NCBI GenBank assembly: GCA_003154135.1
Contig: PMCN01000129.1
Coordinates: forward strand, 1 to 17,283
DNA length: 17,283 nt
DNA from: Acidimicrobiaceae bacterium
GTDB lineage: Bacteria > Actinomycetota > Acidimicrobiia > Acidimicrobiales > Ilumatobacteraceae
Reading direction: 5' to 3'
Positions 1-6,676 of this stretch are shown piece after piece. The notes below the pieces were generated by a model, which did not search any database, was not told the origin of the DNA, and saw only the letters and a program-made list of their open reading frames with translations. A program made the position numbers and the translations under genes. Each line of letters begins with the position of its first letter. The first letter of the stretch is position 1.

Positions 1-2
1 TG

Positions 3-1079
3 CCCAAGGGCGTCATGTGGCGCCAGGACGACGTGGTCGGGGCCATCGACGGCGCGTCGAGGCGGCCACTGCCCCCGTCGCCCGGTTGGCCCGAGTTCGA
101 CGACATCATGACCAAGCCCGGTCCGCGCAACCTCCCGGCCGCGCCGCTCATGCACGGCACAGGGGCGTTCAACGCGATGTGGAACCTCGTGATGGCCGGC
201 ACGGTGGTCACCATGGTGGGTCGTCACTTCGACGCGGTCGAGCTGCTCGACACCGTGCAGCGCGACCGCGTGAACAGCATGACCATCGTGGGCGATGCGT
301 TCGCAAAGCCCATCCTGCGCGCCCTCGACGCCGAACCAGATCGCTGGGACATCTCCTCGCTGCGCGTCATCTTCTCCAGCGGTGTCATCTGGGCGTCCGA
401 GAGCAAGCAGGGCCTGCTCCGCCACAACCAGCGGCTCATCATGTCCGACAGCCTGGGCAGCAGCGAGGCCATCGGCATGGGCAACAACACCACGTCCGCG
501 AGCAGCACGTCGTCGACCGCGAAGTTCACGCTCGGGACCAACGCCAAAGTGCTCACCGAGGACGGCCGCGAGGTGCTGCCCGGCAGTGGCGAGCGCGGCA
601 TGGTGGCCCTGCGCGGCCGCACCCCCATCGGCTACTACAAGGACGAGGCGAAGAGCGCGGCCACGTTCGTCATCCACGACGGCGTGCGTTGGAGCATCCC
701 CGGCGACTGGGCCGAGGTGGAGTCCGACGGCACGTTGAAGCTGTACGGGCGCGGCAGCCAGTGCATCAACACCGGCGGCGAGAAGGTGTACCCGGAGGAG
801 GTGGAGGAGGCCTTGAAGCTGCACCCCACCGTTGCCGACGCCGCCGTGGTGGGCGTGCCCGACGAACGGTTCGGCGAGGCCATCACGGCGTTGGTCGAGG
901 CGCACGCCGGCGACGAGGTCGACGAGCGCGCGCTCATCGCCCATGTGAAGGAACGGCTCGCGCACTACAAGGCGCCCAAGCGCGTGCTCACCATCCCCAG
1001 CGTGGGCCGCGCGGCCAACGGCAAGCTCGACTACAAGGCGCTGAAGGCCGATGCCCTGCGCCAGCTCGACCTCGACTGA
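3..1079 (+). CDS. fadD: Acyl-CoA synthetase (AMP-binding, FadD type), 5'-truncated
   Basis: Member of the ANL adenylating family that activates a carboxylic acid with ATP and loads it on CoA. The reading frame is open to the window edge and begins with PKGVMWRQDD, the end of the (T/S)GTTGxPKG phosphate-binding motif, so the N-terminal third lies upstream. Seen further on: SDSLGSSEAIGMG (substrate/adenine region), GYYKDEAKSAATF, then GDWAEVESDGTLKLYGRG, the ribose-binding Asp and hinge, followed by TGGEKVYPEEVEEAL, and the C-terminal domain with YKAPKR and NGKLDYKAL, which holds the conserved catalytic Lys. Stop TGA at 1077. The next gene is convergent, 8 nt away, and downstream plus-strand genes are SDR and acyl-CoA dehydrogenase, so a fatty-acid, sterol side-chain or other acyl catabolism role is likely. 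The substrate cannot be told. Confidence 0.93.
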   Translation, partial: PKGVMWRQDDVVGAIDGASRRPLPPSPGWPEFDDIMTKPGPRNLPAAPLMHGTGAFNAMWNLVMAGTVVTMVGRHFDAVELLDTVQRDRVNSMTIVGDAFAKPILRALDAEPDRWDISSLRVIFSSGVIWASESKQGLLRHNQRLIMSDSLGSSEAIGMGNNTTSASSTSSTAKFTLGTNAKVLTEDGREVLPGSGERGMVALRGRTPIGYYKDEAKSAATFVIHDGVRWSIPGDWAEVESDGTLKLYGRGSQCINTGGEKVYPEEVEEALKLHPTVADAAVVGVPDERFGEAITALVEAHAGDEVDERALIAHVKERLAHYKAPKRVLTIPSVGRAANGKLDYKALKADALRQLDLD

Positions 1080-1087
1080 CCCGAAGT

Positions 1088-1453
1088 TCAGGGAGCGGGA
1101 GGTGGCAGCGGTGCGGCTGAACGGTGGCACTGGCACTCGCACCGCTCGTGCGTGTTGGGCAGTTCGCCCTTGCAGCGCTCGTGACGGCCGAGGGTGGCGC
1201 ACTCGAGGGTGAGCTTCGGCTTCGGGTGGCACGAGCACTCGCACCCGGGGCACTGCGCATGGGCTTCGGCGGCGCAGGCGGGTGACTTGCCGTGATCGCG
1301 CTGCGCCTTGTACTTCCGGTTGCGCCGTGGCGCGGTACCGGGCAGCGAGCCGTAGATGAGGTAGGCGATGAGGATGACCAGCACGACACCGATCACGACG
1401 AGCAGCACCCGGCCAATGGTACCCAACACCCCTGCCACGATGACCGCGCTCAT
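1088..1453 (-). CDS. Small membrane protein with duplicated Cys/His motif
   Basis: A 121-aa protein of unknown function. Residues about 5-33 form one strong transmembrane helix, followed by a basic stretch (RRNRKYKAQR) that should keep the C-terminal part in the cytoplasm. The C-terminal half holds two copies of a Cys/His pattern: CAAEAHAQCPGCECSCH and CATLGRHERCKG, a short insert, then HERCECQCH. Both share C-x(4-5)-H-x2-C-x-G and end in C-x-C-x-C-H, which suggests two metal-binding (zinc-type) knuckles; that is inference. The protein ends in a proline-rich tail. I chose ATG 1453 over the upstream in-frame start at 1477 because TACGCT lies 6 nt before it, matching leaderless starts elsewhere here. 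The gene diverges from the SDR gene across 69 bp. Confidence 0.72.
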   Translation of the reverse strand: MSAVIVAGVLGTIGRVLLVVIGVVLVILIAYLIYGSLPGTAPRRNRKYKAQRDHGKSPACAAEAHAQCPGCECSCHPKPKLTLECATLGRHERCKGELPNTHERCECQCHRSAAPLPPPAP

Positions 1454-1459
1454 CGCCAC

Positions 1460-1465
1460 AGCGTA
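1460..1465 (-). promoter_or_regulatory. Leaderless -10 (TACGCT) of the Cys/His membrane protein
   Basis: Minus-strand TACGCT fits the actinobacterial TANNNT -10 and is followed by a 6-nt spacer and the ATG at 1453. No Shine-Dalgarno sequence is present. Transcription would start at or next to the A of the ATG. No convincing -35 was seen. Confidence 0.55.
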
Positions 1466-1509
1466 GTACGAGCGCACGCGGCGGTTTCTCGTCGCTCACG
1501 GCCCGCCGG

Positions 1510-1515
1510 TAGCGT
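1510..1515 (+). promoter_or_regulatory. Leaderless -10 (TAGCGT) of the SDR gene
   Basis: TAGCGT is followed by 7 nt and then ATG 1523, with no Shine-Dalgarno sequence in between. This supports ATG 1523 rather than the far upstream in-frame codon at 1292, which would run through the divergent gene. Confidence 0.55.
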
Positions 1516-1522
1516 CGTCGGC

Positions 1523-2434
1523 ATGAGCGATCAACTCGGATTCGACGGCAAGGTAGTCATCATCACCGGCGCTGGCGGCGGCTTGGGCCGGCAGCACGCG
1601 CTGCTCATGGCGGCGCGCGGTGCGCTCGTGGTCATCAACGACCTGGGCGGCGCGGTCGACGGCAGCGGCAGCGACAAGGGGGCGGCCGAGCGGGTCGTCG
1701 ACGAGATCAAGGCGCTCGGCGGGGAGGCGGTCGCCGACACCAACTCCGTGGCCACCCCGGCCGGCGGCAAGGCCATCGTGCAGACCGCGCTCGACGCCTA
1801 CGGCAAGGTGGACGTGCTGGTCAACAACGCCGGCATCCTGCGCGACAAGAGCTTCCACAACCTCACCTTCGCCGAGGGCGAGCCCGACCTTCTCAACCCC
1901 GTGCTCGACGTGCACCTGAAGGGTGCCTTCTACGTCACGCAGCCGGCGTGGGTGGTCATGCGCGAGCAGGGGTACGGCCGCATCATCAGCACCTCGTCGG
2001 CCGCCGGCATCTTCGGCAACTTCGGTCAGACCAACTACGGCGCGGCGAAGATGGGCCTCGTCGGCTTCACCCGCGTGCTCGCCGTGGAGGGCGCCAAGTA
2101 CAACATCAAGGCCAACGCCATCGCGCCGCTCGCGCTCACGCGCATGACCGAGAACATCATGGGCGGTCTGGGCGACAAGCTCGACCCCGGCCTCGTGTCG
2201 CCGCTGGTGGCCTTCCTCGCCCACGACGACTGCCCGGTCAGCGGTCAGGTCTTCAGCGTGGGCGGCGGCCGCGTCGCACACGTGTTCATCGCCGAGACCA
2301 AGGGCTTCTACCAGCACGATCTCACCGTGGAAGCCGTGCGCGACAACTGGGCCACCGTCACCGACCAGACCGGCTACGGCGTGCCCAACAACCTGGGCGA
2401 GGAGACCGCCCTGTTCCTCCCCTTCTTCGCGTAA
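1523..2434 (+). CDS. SDR-family 3-hydroxyacyl-CoA dehydrogenase (MFE-2/HSD17B4-like)
   Basis: A 303-aa NAD(P)-dependent short-chain dehydrogenase. Visible motifs: the Rossmann glycine motif TGAGGGLG (15-22), NDLGG (39-43) with Asp40 at the end of the second strand (favours NAD), NNAG (101-104), catalytic Ser around 159 and YGAAK with Tyr172 and Lys176. The NDLGG stretch and a length near 300 resemble the dehydrogenase domain of peroxisomal multifunctional enzyme type 2, which oxidises (3R)-hydroxyacyl-CoA, and its bacterial homologues in sterol and fatty-acid degradation. The C-terminal part (GVPNNLGEETALFLPFFA) is longer than in a minimal 250-aa SDR. The acyl-CoA dehydrogenase begins 27 nt after the stop and an acyl-CoA synthetase is nearby, supporting a beta-oxidation step. 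The exact substrate is unknown. Confidence 0.9.
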   Translation: MSDQLGFDGKVVIITGAGGGLGRQHALLMAARGALVVINDLGGAVDGSGSDKGAAERVVDEIKALGGEAVADTNSVATPAGGKAIVQTALDAYGKVDVLVNNAGILRDKSFHNLTFAEGEPDLLNPVLDVHLKGAFYVTQPAWVVMREQGYGRIISTSSAAGIFGNFGQTNYGAAKMGLVGFTRVLAVEGAKYNIKANAIAPLALTRMTENIMGGLGDKLDPGLVSPLVAFLAHDDCPVSGQVFSVGGGRVAHVFIAETKGFYQHDLTVEAVRDNWATVTDQTGYGVPNNLGEETALFLPFFA

Positions 2435-2447
2435 CGCGACGTGCGAT

Positions 2448-2453
2448 TACCTT
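2448..2453 (+). promoter_or_regulatory. Leaderless -10 (TACCTT) of the acyl-CoA dehydrogenase
   Basis: TACCTT followed by 8 nt and ATG 2462, without a Shine-Dalgarno sequence. The hexamer lies just after the SDR stop, so the dehydrogenase may have its own promoter as well as read-through. It favours ATG 2462 over the in-frame GTG at 2441, which the hexamer would overlap. Confidence 0.45.
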
Positions 2454-2461
2454 CGACCGGG

Positions 2462-3577
2462 ATGGGCGAGATCACGGTCGACGAGTTCCAGCGGGAAGCC
2501 CGCGACTGGCTCGGCGCCAACGCGACCCACGCGCCGCGCGACTACGGCGCCATCTGCCCGCCCGATCTGGTCGAGCGCGGCCTCGCGTGGCACCGCCGCA
2601 TCCGTGAGGCCGGGTTCGCAGGCATCCACTGGCCCACCCGCTACGGCGGGCGGGGCCTCACCGCCGAGCACAACGCTGCGTGGCAGTTCGAGTGCGCGGT
2701 CGCCGGCGTGCCCAGCGTGTTCAACATGGTGGGCCTGGTGCTCACCGGCGGGGCGTTGCTGAAGTTCGGCACACCCGAGCAGCAGCAACAACACCTCGCC
2801 GCCACGTTGAGCACCGAGCACGTGTGGTGCCAGTTGTTCAGCGAGCCGGGAGCCGGCAGCGATCTGGGCGGTCTGTCGACGCGCGCCGAGCGCGACGGCG
2901 ACCGGTTCATCGTCAACGGCCAGAAGGTGTGGTGCAGCGGAGGGCGCTACAGCAACTGGGGCATCCTCATGGCGCGCACCGACCCCGACGCACCCAAGCA
3001 CGAAGGCATCTCCTTCTTCCTCTTCCCGATGCACCTGCCGGGTGTGGAGGTGCGCCCGTTGCGCCAGATGACGGGCGAGTCCGAGTTCGACGAGGTGTTC
3101 TTCGCCGATGTCGAGCTGCCGGCCGACCACCTCCTCGGTCCGCTGCACGGCGGATGGAACGTGGGCATGGCAGTGCTCACGAGCGAGCGGGGCCACATCG
3201 GCACCAGCGTGATCGGCCTCGAACGAAGGCTGGAGGCGATGTCGAAGCTGGCCGAAGGGCGCGACCTCGGTGCCGTCGAGCGCGACCGTCTCGCGTCGCT
3301 GCTGTCGAAGGGCTCGGCGTACAAGGCGATGGCACAACGACAGGGGCCAATCGCGTCCACCGCGGCGAGCCTGATGAAGCTGGGCATCACCGAGATGATG
3401 TTCGACACGGCCGAGTTGCGCGCCGACCTCGCCGGCCCGTCGGCGATGCTCGACGGCCCCGACGCCTTCGGCATGCTGCAGGCGCCCGGCGGCCGCATCG
3501 CCGGCGGCACGAGCCAGGTGCAGCGGAATATCATCGGTGAACGCCTCCTGGGCCTGCCCAGAGAACCGAAAGGCTGA
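2462..3577 (+). CDS. fadE: Acyl-CoA dehydrogenase
   Basis: A 371-aa FAD-dependent acyl-CoA dehydrogenase that introduces a 2,3-double bond into an acyl-CoA. Domain order is normal: N-terminal helices with GFAGIHWPTRYGGRGLT, the middle beta domain with WCQLFSEPGAGSDLGGLST and NGQKVWCSGG, and the C-terminal helical domain ending GGTSQVQRNIIGERLLGLPR. The usual medium-chain-type catalytic Glu before the GGT/GT motif is Ala here (IAGGTSQ). Glu242 in LTSERGHIG sits where isovaleryl-CoA dehydrogenase and FadE26-type enzymes carry their catalytic Glu, so the enzyme is probably active; this is by-eye alignment. The start is set by the leaderless signal; GTG 2441 is the alternative. The LapA-like gene follows 5 nt after the stop. 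Substrate unknown; steroid side-chain or branched acyl-CoA are reasonable candidates. Confidence 0.92.
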   Translation: MGEITVDEFQREARDWLGANATHAPRDYGAICPPDLVERGLAWHRRIREAGFAGIHWPTRYGGRGLTAEHNAAWQFECAVAGVPSVFNMVGLVLTGGALLKFGTPEQQQQHLAATLSTEHVWCQLFSEPGAGSDLGGLSTRAERDGDRFIVNGQKVWCSGGRYSNWGILMARTDPDAPKHEGISFFLFPMHLPGVEVRPLRQMTGESEFDEVFFADVELPADHLLGPLHGGWNVGMAVLTSERGHIGTSVIGLERRLEAMSKLAEGRDLGAVERDRLASLLSKGSAYKAMAQRQGPIASTAASLMKLGITEMMFDTAELRADLAGPSAMLDGPDAFGMLQAPGGRIAGGTSQVQRNIIGERLLGLPREPKG

Positions 3578-3582
3578 GCACG

Positions 3583-3891
3583 ATGACCATGCAGCACGAG
3601 CCGCTCCCCGAGCGCGGCAAGAAGTTCGACAGGCACATGAGTGCGGCCGACCCCAAGAACGGCCCCAGCCCGCGGCTCATCGCCGCACTGCTGCTCGCCG
3701 GCGTGATCGTCGTGTTCATCATCGCCAACGGCCACGCCACGCGCATCGACTTCGTGCTGTTCAAGTGGGACACCACGGTGCGCTGGTCGATCTTCATCGC
3801 CATCGTGCTGGGCATCGTCCTCGACCGCCTCGTCGGCTGGGGCATGCGCCGGCGCAAGGCCGCCGCCGACGAACAGAACGACGCCGGATGA
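3583..3891 (+). CDS. LapA-like two-TM membrane protein
   Basis: A 102-aa protein with a charged N-terminus (about 30 residues) and two transmembrane helices, roughly 32-49 and 65-82, followed by the basic end GWGMRRRKAAADEQ. The piece IIANGHATRIDFVLFKWD between the helices, then a hydrophobic helix containing LGIVLDRLVG, matches the pattern of the LapA domain family (small membrane proteins related to E. coli LapA). Actinobacteria lack LPS, so the name gives no function here. The start at 3583 has GAAAGG (3568-3573) at 9 nt. It begins 5 nt after the acyl-CoA dehydrogenase and its TGA overlaps the ATG of the hydrolase (ATGA), so the three are probably co-translated. Confidence 0.78.
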   Translation: MTMQHEPLPERGKKFDRHMSAADPKNGPSPRLIAALLLAGVIVVFIIANGHATRIDFVLFKWDTTVRWSIFIAIVLGIVLDRLVGWGMRRRKAAADEQNDAG

Positions 3892-4727
3892 TCGTCGAGT
3901 CGTCGGGCGGCGTCGAGATCGCCGTCCACGACCTCGGTGGCACCGGCGCGCCGCTGCTCGTCTCGCACGCCACCGGGTTCCACGGTCGTTGCTACCTCCC
4001 GCTCGCGCACGCGCTCACCGACCGGTGCCACTCGATCGCGTTCGACTACCGCGGTCACGGCGACACCGACCGCCCGGACGGTGCGGTCGCCTGGCAGCAG
4101 TACGGCGACGACGCCGAGGCGATGGCCGCCTGGCTGGTGGCGCACAACGACGGCCGGCCCGTCGACGCGTTCGGCCACTCGATGGGTGGTGCGTGCCTGC
4201 TGATGGCCGCGCACCGCAGGCCCGAGCTGTTCCGCACGCTCGTGCTGTTCGAGCCCATCGTGTTTCCTCCGCAAGGCATCCGTAGCGCAGAGCAGGGCGA
4301 GAGCATGATGGTCGCCGGCGCCCGCAAGCGCCGGGCCACGTTCCCGTCGTTCCAGGCGGCCATCGACAACTACGCGTCGAAGCCTCCGCTCAACAGCTTC
4401 ACGCCGGAGGCACTGCGCGCCTACGTCGAGTACGGCTTCACGCCCGACGACGACGGCGTGCACCTGAAGTGCCGTCCCGACACGGAGGCTGCGACGTTCG
4501 AAGGCGGCGGCCGCCACGACACCTGGGACCACCTGCCCGCGATCGGCACCGAGGTGCTGGTGGTGGCGGGCCGGGTGGAGGAGATGCAGCCGTCGGCCAT
4601 CGCCGAGGATGTGGCCGCACGCCTCCCGCACGGGCGCTACCTGCAGGTCGACGAGCTCGACCACTTCGGGCCGATGGTGCGCCCGCTGCTGCTCGCCGAC
4701 ATCGTCGGCCAGGCGTTGCGTCACTGA
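3888..4727 (+). CDS. Alpha/beta-fold hydrolase
   Basis: A 279-aa single-domain alpha/beta hydrolase. Seen: the oxyanion-region strand LLVSHATGFHG (23-33, HATG in place of HGxG), DYRGHGDTDRP (53-62), the nucleophile elbow GHSMGG with Ser98, and the C-terminal histidine in DELDHFGPM (His259). The acid residue is not obvious: Glu122 in LFEP after the sixth strand, or Glu231/Glu232 in AGRVEE, are candidates. Ester, lactone or thioester hydrolysis all fit the fold; the neighbours suggest an acyl or lipid substrate. The start ATG overlaps the stop of the LapA-like gene by ATGA, typical of translational coupling. The DUF4190-like gene is convergent, 25 nt away. Confidence 0.88.
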   Translation: MIVESSGGVEIAVHDLGGTGAPLLVSHATGFHGRCYLPLAHALTDRCHSIAFDYRGHGDTDRPDGAVAWQQYGDDAEAMAAWLVAHNDGRPVDAFGHSMGGACLLMAAHRRPELFRTLVLFEPIVFPPQGIRSAEQGESMMVAGARKRRATFPSFQAAIDNYASKPPLNSFTPEALRAYVEYGFTPDDDGVHLKCRPDTEAATFEGGGRHDTWDHLPAIGTEVLVVAGRVEEMQPSAIAEDVAARLPHGRYLQVDELDHFGPMVRPLLLADIVGQALRH

Positions 4728-4752
4728 CGACACCGCCCACGGGCGCACAGGT

Positions 4753-5253
4753 TCAGCCGCTGCCCGTCCCGATGGACAGGTGACCGGTGGCCAACAGCAC
4801 ACCCACGGCCGCGACGGTGGCGACCCCGATGACGACGGCCGCCGTGGCGAGGAGGCGTCCACGCAGCGTGGGGTCGAGCTGGCAGTTGCGCCGGCCGGCG
4901 AGACCGAACGGCACAGCGAGCACCGACAGCACGGGCAACGCCCAGGTGAGCGGCACCGCGCCCACCAGTGCGCACACGAACGCGACCACCGACCACGCAT
5001 CGAGGCGAGGCGCCGGCGCCGGGGGCGCGCTGGAGCTGCCGTGGTACCCGGGAGGCACGTCGACGGGCATCGCGCGCCAGTCGGCCACGTCGGCGTCGTC
5101 GGGTCGTCGGGCCGGCGTGGGCACCGACCAGTCGACCTGTCCCCCGGCCGGTGCGCCGCCGGACCCGTCGCCCGACCGGTCGGGCGGCTGGGGAGGCCAC
5201 GGCACGCCGTCGGGCGGCAGGATGCCGCTGCGGGCCGGGGGTTCGGACGCCAT
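4753..5253 (-). CDS. DUF4190-like membrane protein with proline-rich N-terminus
   Basis: A 166-aa protein. Residues 1 to about 85 are proline-, glycine- and acid-rich and probably disordered (PPDGVPWPPQPPDRSGDG is typical). Two hydrophobic segments follow: AWSVVAFVCALVGAVPLTWA with the adjacent strand LPVLSVLAVPFGLAG, and LLATAAVVIGVATVAAVGVLL. A hydrophobic pair separated by a GRR...LRGR loop matches the DUF4190 type common in actinobacteria; function unknown. I chose ATG 5253 because the in-frame codon at 5319 would overlap the start of the divergent nuclease gene. GAGAG 8 nt upstream is a possible ribosome site. It diverges from the nuclease gene by 38 bp. Confidence 0.72.
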   Translation of the reverse strand: MASEPPARSGILPPDGVPWPPQPPDRSGDGSGGAPAGGQVDWSVPTPARRPDDADVADWRAMPVDVPPGYHGSSSAPPAPAPRLDAWSVVAFVCALVGAVPLTWALPVLSVLAVPFGLAGRRNCQLDPTLRGRLLATAAVVIGVATVAAVGVLLATGHLSIGTGSG

Positions 5254-5275
5254 GGCGTCACTCTCGCGCACCCCA

Positions 5276-5285
5276 ACTCTACGAT
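5276..5285. promoter_or_regulatory. Overlapping divergent -10 elements (TACGAT plus, TAGAGT minus)
   Basis: Plus-strand TACGAT (5280-5285) lies 6 nt before ATG 5292 of the nuclease gene. Minus-strand TAGAGT (5281-5276) starts on the same TA step and points to the DUF4190-like gene, 22 nt before its ATG. Both fit TANNNT, so this may be a compact bidirectional promoter. Confidence 0.4.
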
Positions 5286-5291
5286 GACGAC

Positions 5292-6113
5292 ATGTACCCG
5301 GTGCCCACGAGCCTGTCACCCAGTCGCGTCGAGGCGTTCCTGTCGTGCCCCATGGCGTTCCGCTTCGCCAGCATCGAGCGCCTGCCCGAGCCGCCGAGCC
5401 CCCATGCCACCAAGGGGTCGCTCGTGCACCGCGTGCTCGAGCTGTTGTTCATGCAGCCGGCGCTGCAGCGCGACCTGGCAGCGGCCGACGTGGCCTACCA
5501 GCAGGCCGTTGCCGAGTACCGAGTCGATCCCGACTTCACCCTGCTCGACCTCGCCCCGGCGGCTGCCGACGCGTTCTTCGCCGACGCCTGGTCGCTCGTG
5601 CAGGCCTACTTCGCCATGGAAGATCCCACCACGGTGCGCGACATCGGGCTCGAGCTGCGGCTCGAGGCGCAGGTCGGCTCGCTGGCCCTGCGCGGCATCA
5701 TCGACCGGCTCGAGCTCACGCCCGAGGGCGAACTGATCGTCACCGACTACAAGACCGGGCGCGCACCAGGTCAGCGCTACGAGCAGAGCCGCCTCGCCGG
5801 GGTGCACTTCTACTCGTTCCTGTGCCAGGAGGTGCTGGGCCGGCGCCCCGCCGCCATCCGCCTCATGTACCTGCGCACCGGCGAGACCATCACGGCCACA
5901 CCGTCGGCGCAGTCGGTGAAGTTCCTCACCACCCGCACCACCGCGGTGTGGAAGGCCGTCGAGCAGGCGTGCCAGACCGGCGACTTCCGGCCCAAGCAGG
6001 GCGCGTTGTGCCCGTCGTGCGCCTTCCAGCCGTGGTGTCCTGCATTCGGCGGACAGCCCGAGCTCGCAGCGGTCGAGGCGCCGGCGCGCTTTCGGCCGTT
6101 GGCGGCGGCGTGA
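5292..6113 (+). CDS. Stand-alone PD-(D/E)XK nuclease with Fe-S cluster (RecB/Cas4-like)
   Basis: A 273-aa nuclease of the RecB C-terminal/PF12705 type. Motifs: LSPSRVEAFLSCPMAFRF at the start, with Cys19; KGSLVHRVLE with His46; GIIDR with Asp138; TDYKTG with Asp152 and Lys154; then EQSRLAGVHFYSFL, the QxxxY-like helix. The C-terminus has C-x2-C-x5-C (Cys240, 243, 249). Together with Cys19 this gives the four-cysteine arrangement of AddB- and Cas4-type 4Fe-4S nucleases. The protein has no helicase domain. No cas gene or CRISPR array is in the window, so it is better read as a housekeeping or repair exonuclease of the kind common in actinobacteria. The leaderless start ATG 5292 follows TACGAT by 6 nt. 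Its TGA overlaps the GTG of the PAP2 gene. Confidence 0.88.
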   Translation: MYPVPTSLSPSRVEAFLSCPMAFRFASIERLPEPPSPHATKGSLVHRVLELLFMQPALQRDLAAADVAYQQAVAEYRVDPDFTLLDLAPAAADAFFADAWSLVQAYFAMEDPTTVRDIGLELRLEAQVGSLALRGIIDRLELTPEGELIVTDYKTGRAPGQRYEQSRLAGVHFYSFLCQEVLGRRPAAIRLMYLRTGETITATPSAQSVKFLTTRTTAVWKAVEQACQTGDFRPKQGALCPSCAFQPWCPAFGGQPELAAVEAPARFRPLAAA

Positions 6114-6652
6114 ACCTCCTCGCGCACCCGGCGGTCGAGTCGTTCGACAGCCGGGTCGATGCACTGCTCGAGCGCCTGCGCGGCAACCCGATCGCCGACA
6201 CCGTGTTCACCGGCGCGAGCGAGCTCGGCGACTTCAGCCTCATCTGGCACATCGTCGCTGCGGCCCGCGGCCTCACCAGCGAAGCGCACGCGCAGCAGGC
6301 GTTCGTGTTCTCGGCCCTCATCGGCGCCGAGAGCCTCATCGTCAACCAGGGCGTGAAGCGCCTCTTCCGCCGCACCCGGCCCACCGAGGCCGGCGATCCG
6401 CGCTATCCGGTGCGCAAGCCCTCCACCAGCAGCTTCCCGAGCGGGCATGCATCGGCGGCGTTCTTCGCGGCCACGGTGCTCACCACGATGAGCGGCGCCC
6501 GTACCGCGCCCCTGTGGTTCGGCCTCGCAGGTGTCGTGGCCACCAGCCGCGCCTACGTGCGCATCCACCACCCCAGCGACGTCGTGGCCGGCGCAGCACT
6601 GGGGTTGGCGCTCGGGCAGGCAGCTCGCGTGGCTCTGGCCGCGATCGGCTGA
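6110..6652 (+). CDS. PAP2-family phosphatase
   Basis: A 180-aa membrane phosphatase of the type-2 phosphatidic acid phosphatase superfamily. All three signature motifs are intact: K-x6-RP (Lys83 to Pro91, KRLFRRTRP), PSGH (110-113, SFPSGHASA) with the acid/base His113, and SR-x5-H-x3-D (Ser146, Arg147, nucleophile His153, Asp157). Hydrophobic stretches at about 64-80, 115-128, 134-145 and 160-175 give several membrane spans, with an N-terminal amphipathic region. Substrates of the family are lipid phosphates such as phosphatidate or polyprenyl pyrophosphate. The GTG start overlaps the nuclease stop (GTGA), so translation is likely coupled. A WS/DGAT gene follows by 24 nt; phosphatidate to diacylglycerol to triacylglycerol would be a coherent pair of steps, but that link is inference. 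Confidence 0.87.
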   Translation: MNLLAHPAVESFDSRVDALLERLRGNPIADTVFTGASELGDFSLIWHIVAAARGLTSEAHAQQAFVFSALIGAESLIVNQGVKRLFRRTRPTEAGDPRYPVRKPSTSSFPSGHASAAFFAATVLTTMSGARTAPLWFGLAGVVATSRAYVRIHHPSDVVAGAALGLALGQAARVALAAIG

Positions 6653-6664
6653 GCAATGCCGCGG

Positions 6665-6670
6665 TAGCCT
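6665..6670 (+). promoter_or_regulatory. Leaderless -10 (TAGCCT) of the WS/DGAT gene
   Basis: TAGCCT, then 6 nt, then ATG 6677, with no Shine-Dalgarno sequence. It lies in the 24-nt gap after the PAP2 stop, so the acyltransferase can be transcribed apart from the nuclease/PAP2 pair. Confidence 0.55.
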
Positions 6671-6676
6671 CGCCGC

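Noticed and set aside
4728..4752. Terminator between the convergent hydrolase and DUF4190-like genes
   Set aside because: Only a 4-bp stem (GCCC/GGGC) is present, with no T-tract.
3531..5276. Minus-strand ORF of 581 codons over the LapA-like and hydrolase genes
   Set aside because: It covers a clear alpha/beta hydrolase on the other strand and is Arg/Pro/Ala-rich without any domain; a shadow frame.
5292..6113. Nuclease as Cas4 of a CRISPR system
   Set aside because: No repeat array or other cas gene is in the window, and this size and motif set also fit common stand-alone RecB-like exonucleases.
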